Shown here in pieces: positions 47,607 through 55,484 of a stretch of 64,000 nucleotides of DNA (position 1 is the first letter of the stretch; each line of letters opens with the position of its first letter). Made by a program: the position numbers and the translations under genes. Source of the stretch: Chloroflexota bacterium (GTDB taxonomy: Bacteria > Chloroflexota > Anaerolineae > Anaerolineales > Villigracilaceae); the NCBI GenBank assembly GCA_016866215.1, contig VGNE01000007.1, forward strand, positions 1-64,000, read 5' to 3'. A model generated the notes under the pieces. The model ran no database searches, was not told the DNA's origin, and saw only the letters and a list, made by a program, of their open reading frames with translations.

Positions 47607-49918
47607 AGAAACCATTTCCTTGCACGCATTGTCCCGACGGTTATTATGTTGCTATTCCAATTTTCCACAGTCTTTAGGTTTCCTAATAAACGCGCTATTA
47701 GCCTTGAATAGCCAATTGTAATAGGCACTGTAGCAGGGAAGAAACTGCGCCAAGACATATAGGTAAAATGATATATTTGCCTAAGCAAATAGGTCATATC
47801 ACGAAAATCAGAATCTGAGTGCAATTCAACTAACAAAGGTCTCGGAATACCTTGGAATGAAGTTTTTATATCTGTTGGGCCTGTAAGATGCAACAAACCT
47901 CTAGATTCATCTAATTGTAAAGCTAAACCTCGCTGAGGTACTCCGATACCTCTAATACTCCAACTTTTCGTTTCGGGATTCCAATATTTATTTCCTTGTT
48001 GCGAAGGGTCAAAAATATAATATGGATGTATTTGAGAAATATCAAGAAACGCAAACTCAACCGTGAAATTATTTTCGGCTAACTCACCAACTACCGTTTT
48101 TATAGCAGAAATCTCAATGTCCTTGAGTCGTTTGTAAACATGACAAACTATCCTCACCTTATCGCCAATTTGCCAGGCATTTTGCTGTCGCACAAATTCA
48201 ACAGCACCTCTGAGGCTTTCAATTAGTGCCTCTAAATATTTTTGATACTCAACTTCACGAGTTGCGCCCCAAATTAAATAGCGTCCATCACCCTGAAATA
48301 AACTGGTTATTCCAACATACTTTGTCTTAGAGCTAAGCCTGCTTGTTCCAGCATCAGCAGAACCTAAACCTACGACAATTTCGTGAGTTGTGGGTTTGAT
48401 AGTTGAAATAACCCAAGGCATCCCATCAAGCTTTGCATAAATAGCTAAAGATATAGTATTAAGTAGATAAGCGACATCTTCACCAGGAGATTGTATTTTC
48501 TCTATTTGTATTGACTGAGTAGGCACACCTGCCATCATAAAAGTTGACTTACTTACAAAATATGGATTCGTATCGCCATACAAATGAATAAAATCTTCTT
48601 TGATCTGCACAATTGCTAAATCAGGCGACGAAGGCAATCTGTTTAATAGTTTTTCGGTTGCTTCTATATATGCTCGTGGAGATGAATCTGAACAAACTTC
48701 ATACTCAAAACGAATGTTTGAAAGCCGATATTTTCCAATCAATCCATTTGGAAATGGATTTGATCGCTTGTTATTGGTCCACATTTCAGCAGGGTAGCCA
48801 CTCCTAAGTAGGTTTAAGAACTGCTCCACTCTGCCCTTATATTGCGCTTCACAAACAACAGCAATAACTGGGGAATTTCTTTCGTTATGCAAATACATAT
48901 ATGGCCCAAAATTAGTAATACCTAAATCAGGCACTGAACCATTATTTCTTCCTTGCGCCCCAAAAAGCAAATTCGGTCTCTCCGCTGTAATTCTGTTTGG
49001 AAATCTTTTATCAGTAGACTCAATCACATTTCCAAATGATAACCCCAACTCACCTAAAACAATGGGTTTGTTTTTTAATAGATCAACAGTTTTTTTAATC
49101 AGCGCCAGCTTTTCTTTTGCTGTATTTATTGGCCGCCTAAGGTGATTTAGTTGATCTATTACTTGAGCAGCCTTATTGCCATAATACAAATTTATTACAT
49201 CATGGAAATTTTCAAGCCGAGGTTCTAAATAGGCGTGGCTTGACTCAATTTCCGTAGCCCCCTCAGTATCAATAAGTTTTAAACTATTACCGTCAATACT
49301 GCTAACTTGTCCAACAGTTTCAAGTTTTCCTTGCGAATTTTCTTGATCACTCTCCAGCCTCTTACAGACATATTTACCAATTACATCGTAACCTTTATCT
49401 TGAAGGTCAGAGATCGGGATATCAATGATATTAGAAGTAGCCAAATCCACAACTAATCCAAGAAAAGATTTATTATCATCATAGCGGAAAATTCTACAAT
49501 CAACTTCATATTTCAAGAGTACTTCGAGATTTGGTATCGTTGGAAGTCCTAGTTTTTTAGCAGATTGCGTTAACAGCAGCGCAGAATCTTGTTTACCCCA
49601 AAAGATAATCTTTTTGCCTCTTCGATTAATACGCAAATTATTTGATAACCATTCGAAAATACTACCCTGAATCGCCCGCGCCAAAAGAGGCAGGTTTTCC
49701 AAGATTAATACCTCAAACTCATCCCCTAGCGGTTTTATACTTGATTTAATGGGAATGTTTTGAACAAAATCAGATTCGGCATCATATCGAAAAGCATGAG
49801 TCTCAGAATTCTTACGAGTGAACTCGTCGTAAGATTCTTTATCCATACGCAACTTGCCTATTGTCGCTTTTTCAGAATTAAACTCAATAGGAATAATGTT
49901 TAGTACAAGACCAGCCAT
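47603..49918 (-). CDS. long-B prokaryotic Argonaute (RsAgo-like, catalytically inactive)
   Basis: At 771 residues it is close to Rhodobacter sphaeroides Argonaute (about 777). The MID pocket is conserved: NPYFVSKS (Tyr453, Lys457), GVPTQS (Gln468), and YAKLDG (Lys496), for 5'-phosphate guide binding, plus the C-terminal RKWFL. The PIWI domain has EIVVGLGSADAG, where the first catalytic Asp position is Gly, and HVYKRLKD and ELHSDSDFRDM in place of the other catalytic segments, so slicing is not expected. An N/PAZ-region pattern (GLVVDLATSNIIDIPIS) is also visible. It likely uses guides to sense invading DNA and to activate the overlapping downstream gene product. Confidence 0.95.
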   Translation of the reverse strand: MAGLVLNIIPIEFNSEKATIGKLRMDKESYDEFTRKNSETHAFRYDAESDFVQNIPIKSSIKPLGDEFEVLILENLPLLARAIQGSIFEWLSNNLRINRRGKKIIFWGKQDSALLLTQSAKKLGLPTIPNLEVLLKYEVDCRIFRYDDNKSFLGLVVDLATSNIIDIPISDLQDKGYDVIGKYVCKRLESDQENSQGKLETVGQVSSIDGNSLKLIDTEGATEIESSHAYLEPRLENFHDVINLYYGNKAAQVIDQLNHLRRPINTAKEKLALIKKTVDLLKNKPIVLGELGLSFGNVIESTDKRFPNRITAERPNLLFGAQGRNNGSVPDLGITNFGPYMYLHNERNSPVIAVVCEAQYKGRVEQFLNLLRSGYPAEMWTNNKRSNPFPNGLIGKYRLSNIRFEYEVCSDSSPRAYIEATEKLLNRLPSSPDLAIVQIKEDFIHLYGDTNPYFVSKSTFMMAGVPTQSIQIEKIQSPGEDVAYLLNTISLAIYAKLDGMPWVISTIKPTTHEIVVGLGSADAGTSRLSSKTKYVGITSLFQGDGRYLIWGATREVEYQKYLEALIESLRGAVEFVRQQNAWQIGDKVRIVCHVYKRLKDIEISAIKTVVGELAENNFTVEFAFLDISQIHPYYIFDPSQQGNKYWNPETKSWSIRGIGVPQRGLALQLDESRGLLHLTGPTDIKTSFQGIPRPLLVELHSDSDFRDMTYLLRQIYHFTYMSWRSFFPATVPITIGYSRLIARLLGNLKTVENWNSNIITVGTMRARKWFL

Positions 49919-49984
49919 GTGTCCACCTTTTCCTTTTTATCAAAATTTTTTCGAGACTGAAATCATTTTAATAATTGTTACAAA

Positions 49985-50018
49985 AGGGCGTTGGAGTTTA
50001 TATAAACTCCAACGCCCT
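49985..50018 (-). terminator. palindromic terminator upstream of pAgo
   Basis: 16-bp perfect arms (AGGGCGTTGGAGTTTA and complement) with a 2-nt centre. On the minus strand it is followed by TTTTGTAACAA. It insulates the pAgo operon from the antitoxin and nrdJ side. Confidence 0.7.
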
Positions 50019-50031
50019 AAATTAACCGTTC

Positions 50032-50125
50032 CTAGCACTCACTAAACCCACAAGCATAACACTCGGGCGCACGTTGCCCGTGCAGCCTTCTTCATTGATC
50101 ACCGCCGCCTCACCGCATTCATTAG
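50032..50125 (-). pseudogene. degenerate copy of the nrdJ 3' end
   Basis: On the minus strand this reads ECGEAAVINEEGC, a 14-nt net insertion that shifts the frame, then CYACGFSEC and a TAG stop. The intact nrdJ C-terminus at 50415-50480 ends CGEAAVVNEEGC ... CYACGFSEC. The extra bases include a small CGGGC/GCCCG palindrome. This is a duplicated zinc-ribbon tail left beside the antitoxin gene. Confidence 0.8.
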
Positions 50126-50127
50126 AT

Positions 50128-50343
50128 TTAGTCAACATTTCGCTCACTCCGAATTTCTGCGGCAAGTTGATCAAGGGTAATCCACGCCTTGCCTGTATCT
50201 TTTATCTTGGTGCGTTCTGGCGAGACAAGTAATGCAACGACAGTACCCTGGTCTGTAATTTGGATTTCCTCGCCCATTCTAACCACCGAACGAACAAGCT
50301 CGCTAGCTTTTGCTTTGAGTTCAAGAACAGTAACTGTTTTCAT
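50128..50343 (-). CDS. Phd/YefM-family antitoxin, no adjacent toxin
   Basis: This 71-residue protein has the Phd/YefM N-terminal dimerisation and DNA-binding part: VTVLELKAKASELVRSVVRMG followed in sequence by EEIQITDQGTVVALLVSPE is split here as two motifs of that domain. The C-terminal tail normally binds and blocks a Doc, VapC or RelE-type toxin. No toxin ORF is next to it, so it is an orphan or acts on a distant toxin. It lies between the nrdJ remnant and intact nrdJ. Confidence 0.8.
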   Translation of the reverse strand: MKTVTVLELKAKASELVRSVVRMGEEIQITDQGTVVALLVSPERTKIKDTGKAWITLDQLAAEIRSERNVD

Positions 50344-50361
50344 TTTGTTACTCCGTTCTGC

Positions 50362-50387
50362 AAGCGGGCGAGTTTCCTCGCCCGCTT
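50362..50387 (-). terminator. terminator after nrdJ
   Basis: 11-bp arms AAGCGGGCGAG / CTCGCCCGCTT with a 4-nt loop lie 28 nt beyond the nrdJ stop codon, ahead of the antitoxin gene. Confidence 0.7.
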
Positions 50388-50414
50388 CATCCTTCAGCCT
50401 TTATCCTTCTCTTA

Positions 50415-53400
50415 TCAACACTCACTAAACCCACATGCATAGCACTTGCGGCAGCCTTCTTCGTTCACCACCGCCGCTTCGCCGCAATCGGGACACAGGT
50501 CACCGATCTTCATGGCTCGCGCGGCTTCGTTCTCGATGGTATGTCCACTGCCGTTTCCACCATTGGATTTCTCCTCGACTGCGGCTGCCATACCGGATTT
50601 CTCGCGCAGATATTGATCCAACACCTGTCCAATTCCGTCCGGAAGGGATCGTACGCGGTTGATGCCAAAGCCCAGCGAACGTCCTCCGCCAATGCCGATG
50701 AGTTGAACGACAATTTCGCGCATGCGGTCCACTGGCACGATGGGCGAAGCCATCCGCAAAATATAGGAGATCAGCCGTCCGATCGCTTCCGAGACAGCGG
50801 CGGTCTCGGAGCCGGCTTTGGCCGTATTCACAAAGGCCTCAAATGGTTGAGTCCCGCCGTTCTCGTTGATGGTAATGAAGGCTTTTCCGGCGGGAGTCTC
50901 GATGTTGAACGTGCGACCGGTCAACGCTTTGGGGCGCGGCTTCTTCGTCCCGTGCCAGATGTCTGCTTGAGCAGGAGCAACTTCGGGCGCAGCTTGAGGC
51001 GCTTTCTTATCCGCAGTGGCTTTTGTTTCCAGCACAACGATATCGCGCGAGCCAGTCACGTACACCGTGATGCCCTTGCAACCGAGTTCCCACGCCATCA
51101 TGTAAGCCTTGGCAACATCCTCTTCGGTGGCATTCTCATGGAAGTTGACGGTCTTCGAAAGCGAGTTATCCACAAAAGCCTGGAGCGCGCCCTGCATGAG
51201 CACATGCTCCTCGGCAGAAATATCAGCAGAGACCACAAAGGTATCGCGTACGGCTTGCGGAATTTCAGTGATGTTCTGGCAGGTGCCATCGTGCATCACC
51301 CGCTCGACAATTTCCTGCCGCTTCTCTTCACCGAGTCCAAGTTTCTTCAAGGCTTCATCGAAACGCGGACTTGCGTAAGTTAATTTCAGATCCTTGCCAT
51401 TGTCATTGACGTGACGAATATATGCGAGCGCGAAGACGGGTTCACAGCCATAGCCTTCACAACCTGCGACGGTTGCGATGGTGCCAGTGGGCGCGACAGT
51501 GGTCTGCGCGGCGTTGCGAATTCCATGACTCTTAATCCCGTTGATAATCGCATCCCACTTAACCTCGGGCATGCCCCAGTTATTCTGATAGTCCATCAGC
51601 GATTTGGGCGCCTGCCATTTGATATCGTCCATATCGTAGATCGAGCCTTCGATGGCAGGGAAAGGTCCGCGTTCTTCGGCGAGTTCAATACTGGTCTTCA
51701 TCGAGTGATAGCGGATGAATTCCATGATCTGCGCGCCAAACTCCTGACCTTCCTTCGAACCATAACGCACGCCCACGTGATACATCAAATCGGCGAGTCC
51801 CATGATGCCGAGTCCAATACGGCGCGCGCGAAGTGCGGCTTCCTTCAATTGAGGAACAGCAGGCACATACGCATTGGCTTCCACCACATCATCGAGGAAG
51901 CGCGTGGAGGTGACAACACTCTGGCGCAAAGTTTCCCAATCTACCGTATTATTTGGTCCGCAATGCTCATTGAGATTCACAGAACCGAGACAGCAGTTTT
52001 CGTATGGTCCAAGCCATTGTTCTCCGCACGGATTTGTCGCCTCCAACGGATACAAATGCGGAACAGGATTTCCGCGATTAGCCGCATCCAAAAATAACAT
52101 GCCGGGCTCGCCATTATGATGCGCCTGTTTCACAATTTTATTGAACAACTCACGCGCATTTACTTTTCGATAAGTATTGATCGTAATTCCAGCGGCTTCG
52201 ACTTGTTCGAGTGTGCCGCTGAATCCTTTTTGCTTCATTTCTATCATATCGGGGAACCGCAACGCCCACTCTTTATCATCCTTTACGGCTTGCATGAATG
52301 CATCGGTAACTCCAACGGAAATATTAAAGTTGGTAATTTGATTCTCGTTGATCTTGCAAGTGATAAAATCTTCCACATCTGGATGATCCACCCGCAGCAC
52401 GGCCATATTGGCTCCGCGGCGTGTGTTGTGTGTGACCATACCATAAGCAAGATAAGTGTGATTTTCGGCAACTTCCAAATCCAGTGTGAGAGATTTTCCT
52501 GCTTCTTCCACTCCGCGAACTTCCACAAACCAGTATCCTTCCATAGAGGGCGCATTCTCGAAGGATTCAGGATAATCCTGTTTTAATAGATCATAACCTG
52601 AACGAGTCAAATTACGCTCATCGCGTAAATAACGCAACACTTTACGGCGTAGATTTGGTTCAGTTGCGCGGAAATTAATATTTCTACCACGTCCCTTCTT
52701 ATCCATTTGCCCAAGGGTTATCTCTTCTAAAATCGGTTGAAGCCAATACTTTGCATTTGGCAAAATATAGGATGTCTCACGGCGTAAATCGCTTTCCCAT
52801 GAATAAGCGGATACGAATCGCGAACGCTGGTCACATCCGATCTTCTCGCGCCACGCCTGCAAACCAACCGTGGATGTGATCTTTACATAGTATGTATCCG
52901 AATCACCCCAACGATCCAGCCCTGCGGAAACAGTCCGCATTTGCACAGGGCAGCCCAATCCAATCAATAAAGTGGAAACTTCACGCGCCAAACGCACAGA
53001 GGATGTTCCGAGGTTGGGATAGCCATATGTTAAGGTACCATCCGCTTCAAATAGACCGCGCAGGTATGCACCCACAATATTTTGCGGAGACTGACGGATC
53101 AATCGCGGAACGGACACATCGTGGCTTCCTTGTTTCTCCAAACCGTTCAACAACAAAAATTCCTTGATCGCGCGATTATCCATAACGAACGTCACAGAAT
53201 GATCATTCGGCTTTTGCATTTTATGAACATTTACATTGAAGAGGCGTTCGAGCAAAAGGGGTATTTCTTCCATAAGATAGGAAGAGTGAGCCACGCTGAC
53301 TCCCACACGATGGTCATCATCACCCTTTGCCATAAATCCATCGCCAGCAAGATAGCCCAGGAAGAAGGCAAATTCTTCGTCCAAAATAGAGGGAAGTTCA

Positions 53401-54329
53401 GGCATGACCTGATTTCCATGCTTCTGCGTCGGCTTCTTCAATATTTGTAATTTACCCGCATGTTCACCCAAACGGACAAGAATCCAGTCACCTTGCGCCA
53501 GATCCTGTATCTCGCGCCACTGCGGACCGTTGTCGGTCATCACTTTAACTTTATGATTCGGCGTGCCTGTAATGCTTAATCCCTCGCGGGTATGCACGCG
53601 CAAAACATCGGCAACACCGTTGTTATATCCACGCGGAGAATCCTTCACACCTTCATCAGTAGGAACAGAAAGTTGATGTTCCTGCCAGCCAGAGATTTCT
53701 GAATTCACAATTTCATCAAGGCGCAAGAGACCCTTGTTTGTAAACACCAATGTATCGGGCAAAAGACAACCGCCCTGCGCGATCTCCCCAAACGCGTGAT
53801 CATATACTTTCAAGAATCCAACCGGTCCGGTGGCCTGCCCTGCGGAGGTGAGCACCATCGAACCACGTGGTCTTAATCTTGAAAATGAAAAACCATTTCC
53901 GCCGCCTGTCTGCTGGATCAATGCGGCGTCGCGTAAAGTTTGGAAGATGCCCGCGCTATCGCGTCCCATGTCATCGGTGATCGGGAGAACAAAACACGCA
54001 GCAAGCTGACCTAAAGGAGTCCCCGCACCTGTAAAGGTTGGAGAGTTCGGGAAAAACTTTTTGCTGGATAGTAAATGGTAATACTCAACCGTGCGCTTCT
54101 GAACGTCCGCGCCCCATTGTTCTTCGACCTTCGCAACGTGATACGCCACGCGCCAGAACATCTCTTCCACATTTTCGGCAGGCTTGCCATCGTCACCGCG
54201 GCGAACGTAACGCTTCATCAACACCTGACGCGCGTTATCTGTGAGAGATGCCCTTGGCAGTCCCTTCGCCATGGCCGGCGTGGACAGCAAACCGTTTTTT
54301 ACTTTGGGTTCAGCAGATTTCGCAATCAT
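50415..54329 (-). CDS. nrdJ: adenosylcobalamin-dependent ribonucleotide reductase (class II) with intein
   Basis: ATG 54329 has AGGAG upstream and is preferred to an ATG 15 codons earlier. After removal of a 448-residue intein the enzyme has about 856 residues. Extein motifs include RVAYHVAKVEEQWG, CFVLPITDDMGRDS, TGGGNGFSFSRLRPRGS, NPCGEQWLGPYENCCLGSVN and VAPTGTIATVAGCEGYGCEP. The C-terminal zinc ribbon has CPDCGEAAV and CRKCYACGFSEC. It makes deoxynucleotides using a cobalamin-derived radical, with or without oxygen. It is downstream of nrdR in one operon, with a hairpin between. Confidence 0.96.
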   Translation of the reverse strand: MIAKSAEPKVKNGLLSTPAMAKGLPRASLTDNARQVLMKRYVRRGDDGKPAENVEEMFWRVAYHVAKVEEQWGADVQKRTVEYYHLLSSKKFFPNSPTFTGAGTPLGQLAACFVLPITDDMGRDSAGIFQTLRDAALIQQTGGGNGFSFSRLRPRGSMVLTSAGQATGPVGFLKVYDHAFGEIAQGGCLLPDTLVFTNKGLLRLDEIVNSEISGWQEHQLSVPTDEGVKDSPRGYNNGVADVLRVHTREGLSITGTPNHKVKVMTDNGPQWREIQDLAQGDWILVRLGEHAGKLQILKKPTQKHGNQVMPELPSILDEEFAFFLGYLAGDGFMAKGDDDHRVGVSVAHSSYLMEEIPLLLERLFNVNVHKMQKPNDHSVTFVMDNRAIKEFLLLNGLEKQGSHDVSVPRLIRQSPQNIVGAYLRGLFEADGTLTYGYPNLGTSSVRLAREVSTLLIGLGCPVQMRTVSAGLDRWGDSDTYYVKITSTVGLQAWREKIGCDQRSRFVSAYSWESDLRRETSYILPNAKYWLQPILEEITLGQMDKKGRGRNINFRATEPNLRRKVLRYLRDERNLTRSGYDLLKQDYPESFENAPSMEGYWFVEVRGVEEAGKSLTLDLEVAENHTYLAYGMVTHNTRRGANMAVLRVDHPDVEDFITCKINENQITNFNISVGVTDAFMQAVKDDKEWALRFPDMIEMKQKGFSGTLEQVEAAGITINTYRKVNARELFNKIVKQAHHNGEPGMLFLDAANRGNPVPHLYPLEATNPCGEQWLGPYENCCLGSVNLNEHCGPNNTVDWETLRQSVVTSTRFLDDVVEANAYVPAVPQLKEAALRARRIGLGIMGLADLMYHVGVRYGSKEGQEFGAQIMEFIRYHSMKTSIELAEERGPFPAIEGSIYDMDDIKWQAPKSLMDYQNNWGMPEVKWDAIINGIKSHGIRNAAQTTVAPTGTIATVAGCEGYGCEPVFALAYIRHVNDNGKDLKLTYASPRFDEALKKLGLGEEKRQEIVERVMHDGTCQNITEIPQAVRDTFVVSADISAEEHVLMQGALQAFVDNSLSKTVNFHENATEEDVAKAYMMAWELGCKGITVYVTGSRDIVVLETKATADKKAPQAAPEVAPAQADIWHGTKKPRPKALTGRTFNIETPAGKAFITINENGGTQPFEAFVNTAKAGSETAAVSEAIGRLISYILRMASPIVPVDRMREIVVQLIGIGGGRSLGFGINRVRSLPDGIGQVLDQYLREKSGMAAAVEEKSNGGNGSGHTIENEAARAMKIGDLCPDCGEAAVVNEEGCRKCYACGFSEC
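52425..53768 (-). mobile_element. intein with LAGLIDADG homing endonuclease in nrdJ
   Basis: The junctions are Cys after GEIAQGG and Asn before TRRGAN; a splicing Thr is the +1 residue. Block A is CLLPDTLVFTNKG, block B contains GTPNHKVKV (TxxH), and the C-terminal block is ENHTYLAYGMVTHN. Two dodecapeptides, FFLGYLAGDGF and YLRGLFEADGTL, indicate a full-length two-motif homing endonuclease of 448 residues. All splicing residues look intact, so it should splice. The insertion point lies in a highly conserved NrdJ segment, as expected for homing. Confidence 0.95.
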
Positions 54330-54367
54330 TTGGTACTCTCCTGTAAAATTTGGTGTATTGAACAAAA

Positions 54368-54412
54368 CAGGCAAAGATGGGTCTCCGCCAGCAACGGAGA
54401 CATCCTTGCCTG
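54368..54412 (-). promoter_or_regulatory. hairpin between nrdR and nrdJ (possible attenuator)
   Basis: Arms CAGGCAAAGATGGGTCTCCG and CGGAGACATCCTTGCCTG pair with one internal mismatch; on the minus strand TTTTGTT follows. It begins 4 nt after the nrdR stop codon, so it may reduce readthrough into nrdJ. Confidence 0.6.
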
Positions 54413-54416
54413 AAAA

Positions 54417-54866
54417 TTAATCCTCGAGTAACTTATCTATTTCGGTGCGGATAGACTTTAGATCATCGAATCCCAAATACACGATCGCATAACGGACATA
54501 AGCGATCAGGTCAACTTCCTTCAAGGTAGCTATGACAAGATCCCCCACAACTCGTGAGGAAACTTCGGCTTTGCCCAGCCTGGTCAGTTGAGTCTCCACT
54601 TGTCCGATCATACGCTCGATATCCGCGGCAGAGACTGGACGCTTGGCACACGAAATGCGGATGCCGCGTGCCAGTTTCTCACGGTCAAACTCCTCCCGCG
54701 CGCCATCTTGTTTGATGATGAGCGGCGTAGCCAGGATGGGACGTTCATAACTGCTAAAGCGCTGCCTGCACTTCAAGCATTCGCGGCGGCGGCGAATACC
54801 CCCGTGGCTGTCGTGGGAAGTATCCAAAACCTTGGAATCATGGTGTTTGCAATACGGACAACGCAT
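54417..54866 (-). CDS. nrdR: NrdR transcriptional repressor
   Basis: This 149-residue protein has an N-terminal zinc ribbon, CPYCKHHDSKVLD and RRRECLKCRQRFSSYERP, and an ATP-cone domain with REEFDREKLARGI. NrdR senses dATP/ATP and represses ribonucleotide reductase genes. It is the first gene of the nrdR-nrdJ operon. Palindromic ATATAT boxes just upstream (54903-54912 and 54932-54943) suggest autoregulation. Confidence 0.95.
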   Translation of the reverse strand: MRCPYCKHHDSKVLDTSHDSHGGIRRRRECLKCRQRFSSYERPILATPLIIKQDGAREEFDREKLARGIRISCAKRPVSAADIERMIGQVETQLTRLGKAEVSSRVVGDLVIATLKEVDLIAYVRYAIVYLGFDDLKSIRTEIDKLLED

Positions 54867-54902
54867 CCGAAAAGTGCTCCAATTTTAGAACGAATGTCCT
54901 AG

Positions 54903-54943
54903 CCATATATGGGCAGTATCATCTCATATCCCCGTATATATGG
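54903..54943 (-). promoter_or_regulatory. tandem NrdR-box-like palindromes
   Basis: CCATATATGG (54903-54912) and CCGTATATATGG (54932-54943) have centres 30 bp apart, three helical turns, and lie 37-77 nt before the nrdR start codon. NrdR boxes of other bacteria also contain an ATATAT core and come in pairs spaced by integral turns. Confidence 0.6.
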
Positions 54944-55236
54944 TTAAAGTGTTTGGCATTTTAGCATCAACCCAAAGTATTGGCAAGGGATGAAAGGTAT
55001 GAGCGAATCTTAAAATATTGCAGACATTTCCCCCGCTTCATTCTTAACTGAAAATTGACTCTGTTTCAACAGGCTTTTTGAAATCAGTATGCATCGTGAG
55101 GTCGTGCTCTTCACGCATAAGGATCTCCCTTGATGACGCGCCAGGGAGCGCAGTGCGGCACAATATCACTGCCAGGAAACAAGTCGTGGCACAATAAAAA
55201 AAAGGGCGCATAGTCCGCTTGTAAGCAAAGTCCGCT

Positions 55237-55265
55237 TTGACAAATCCCCCCTACCCTGCTATACT
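55237..55265 (+). promoter_or_regulatory. strong promoter TTGACA-N17-TATACT
   Basis: TTGACA at 55237-55242 and TATACT at 55260-55265, spaced exactly 17 bp. It lies in the 618-nt stretch 54867-55484 that has no protein-coding gene. Predicted start about 55272. Confidence 0.75.
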
Positions 55266-55271
55266 CGCATC

Positions 55272-55382
55272 AGTTTGAGTTGACTATTACTGCCACAGGG
55301 TTGGCAGTTTGTTTGGTAAGGCGTTTGTGTTTGAAACCTGCACAGGGACCTCGCGCGAGCAAGTCAGCGGAGGTCTTTTTTT
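55272..55382 (+). ncRNA. candidate small RNA upstream of rnj
   Basis: About 110 nt between a consensus promoter and a Rho-independent terminator. It has an internal hairpin CTGCCA/TGGCAG (near 55290-55307) and ends with a 9-bp stem GACCTC-CGC/GCG-GAGGTC followed by seven T. No ORF or match to a known RNA class (6S, SRP RNA, tmRNA, RNase P, common riboswitches) was recognised. It ends about 100 nt before the separate rnj promoter. The rest of the gap, 54955-55236, has no feature I can support. Confidence 0.55.
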
Positions 55383-55484
55383 ATTCGAAGTTGGCGTAAG
55401 AAAACAACTACCACCAAAATATTGACCTTATCCGCCGCAGGCGGTTTAAATAAATCCATTAATCAAAGAGGTATATAATATTAT

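Noticed and set aside
47603-49918. Argonaute as an active DNA-slicing nuclease
   Set aside because: The first PIWI catalytic Asp is replaced by Gly (VVGLGSADAG) and the remaining tetrad segments match inactive RsAgo rather than active long-A enzymes.
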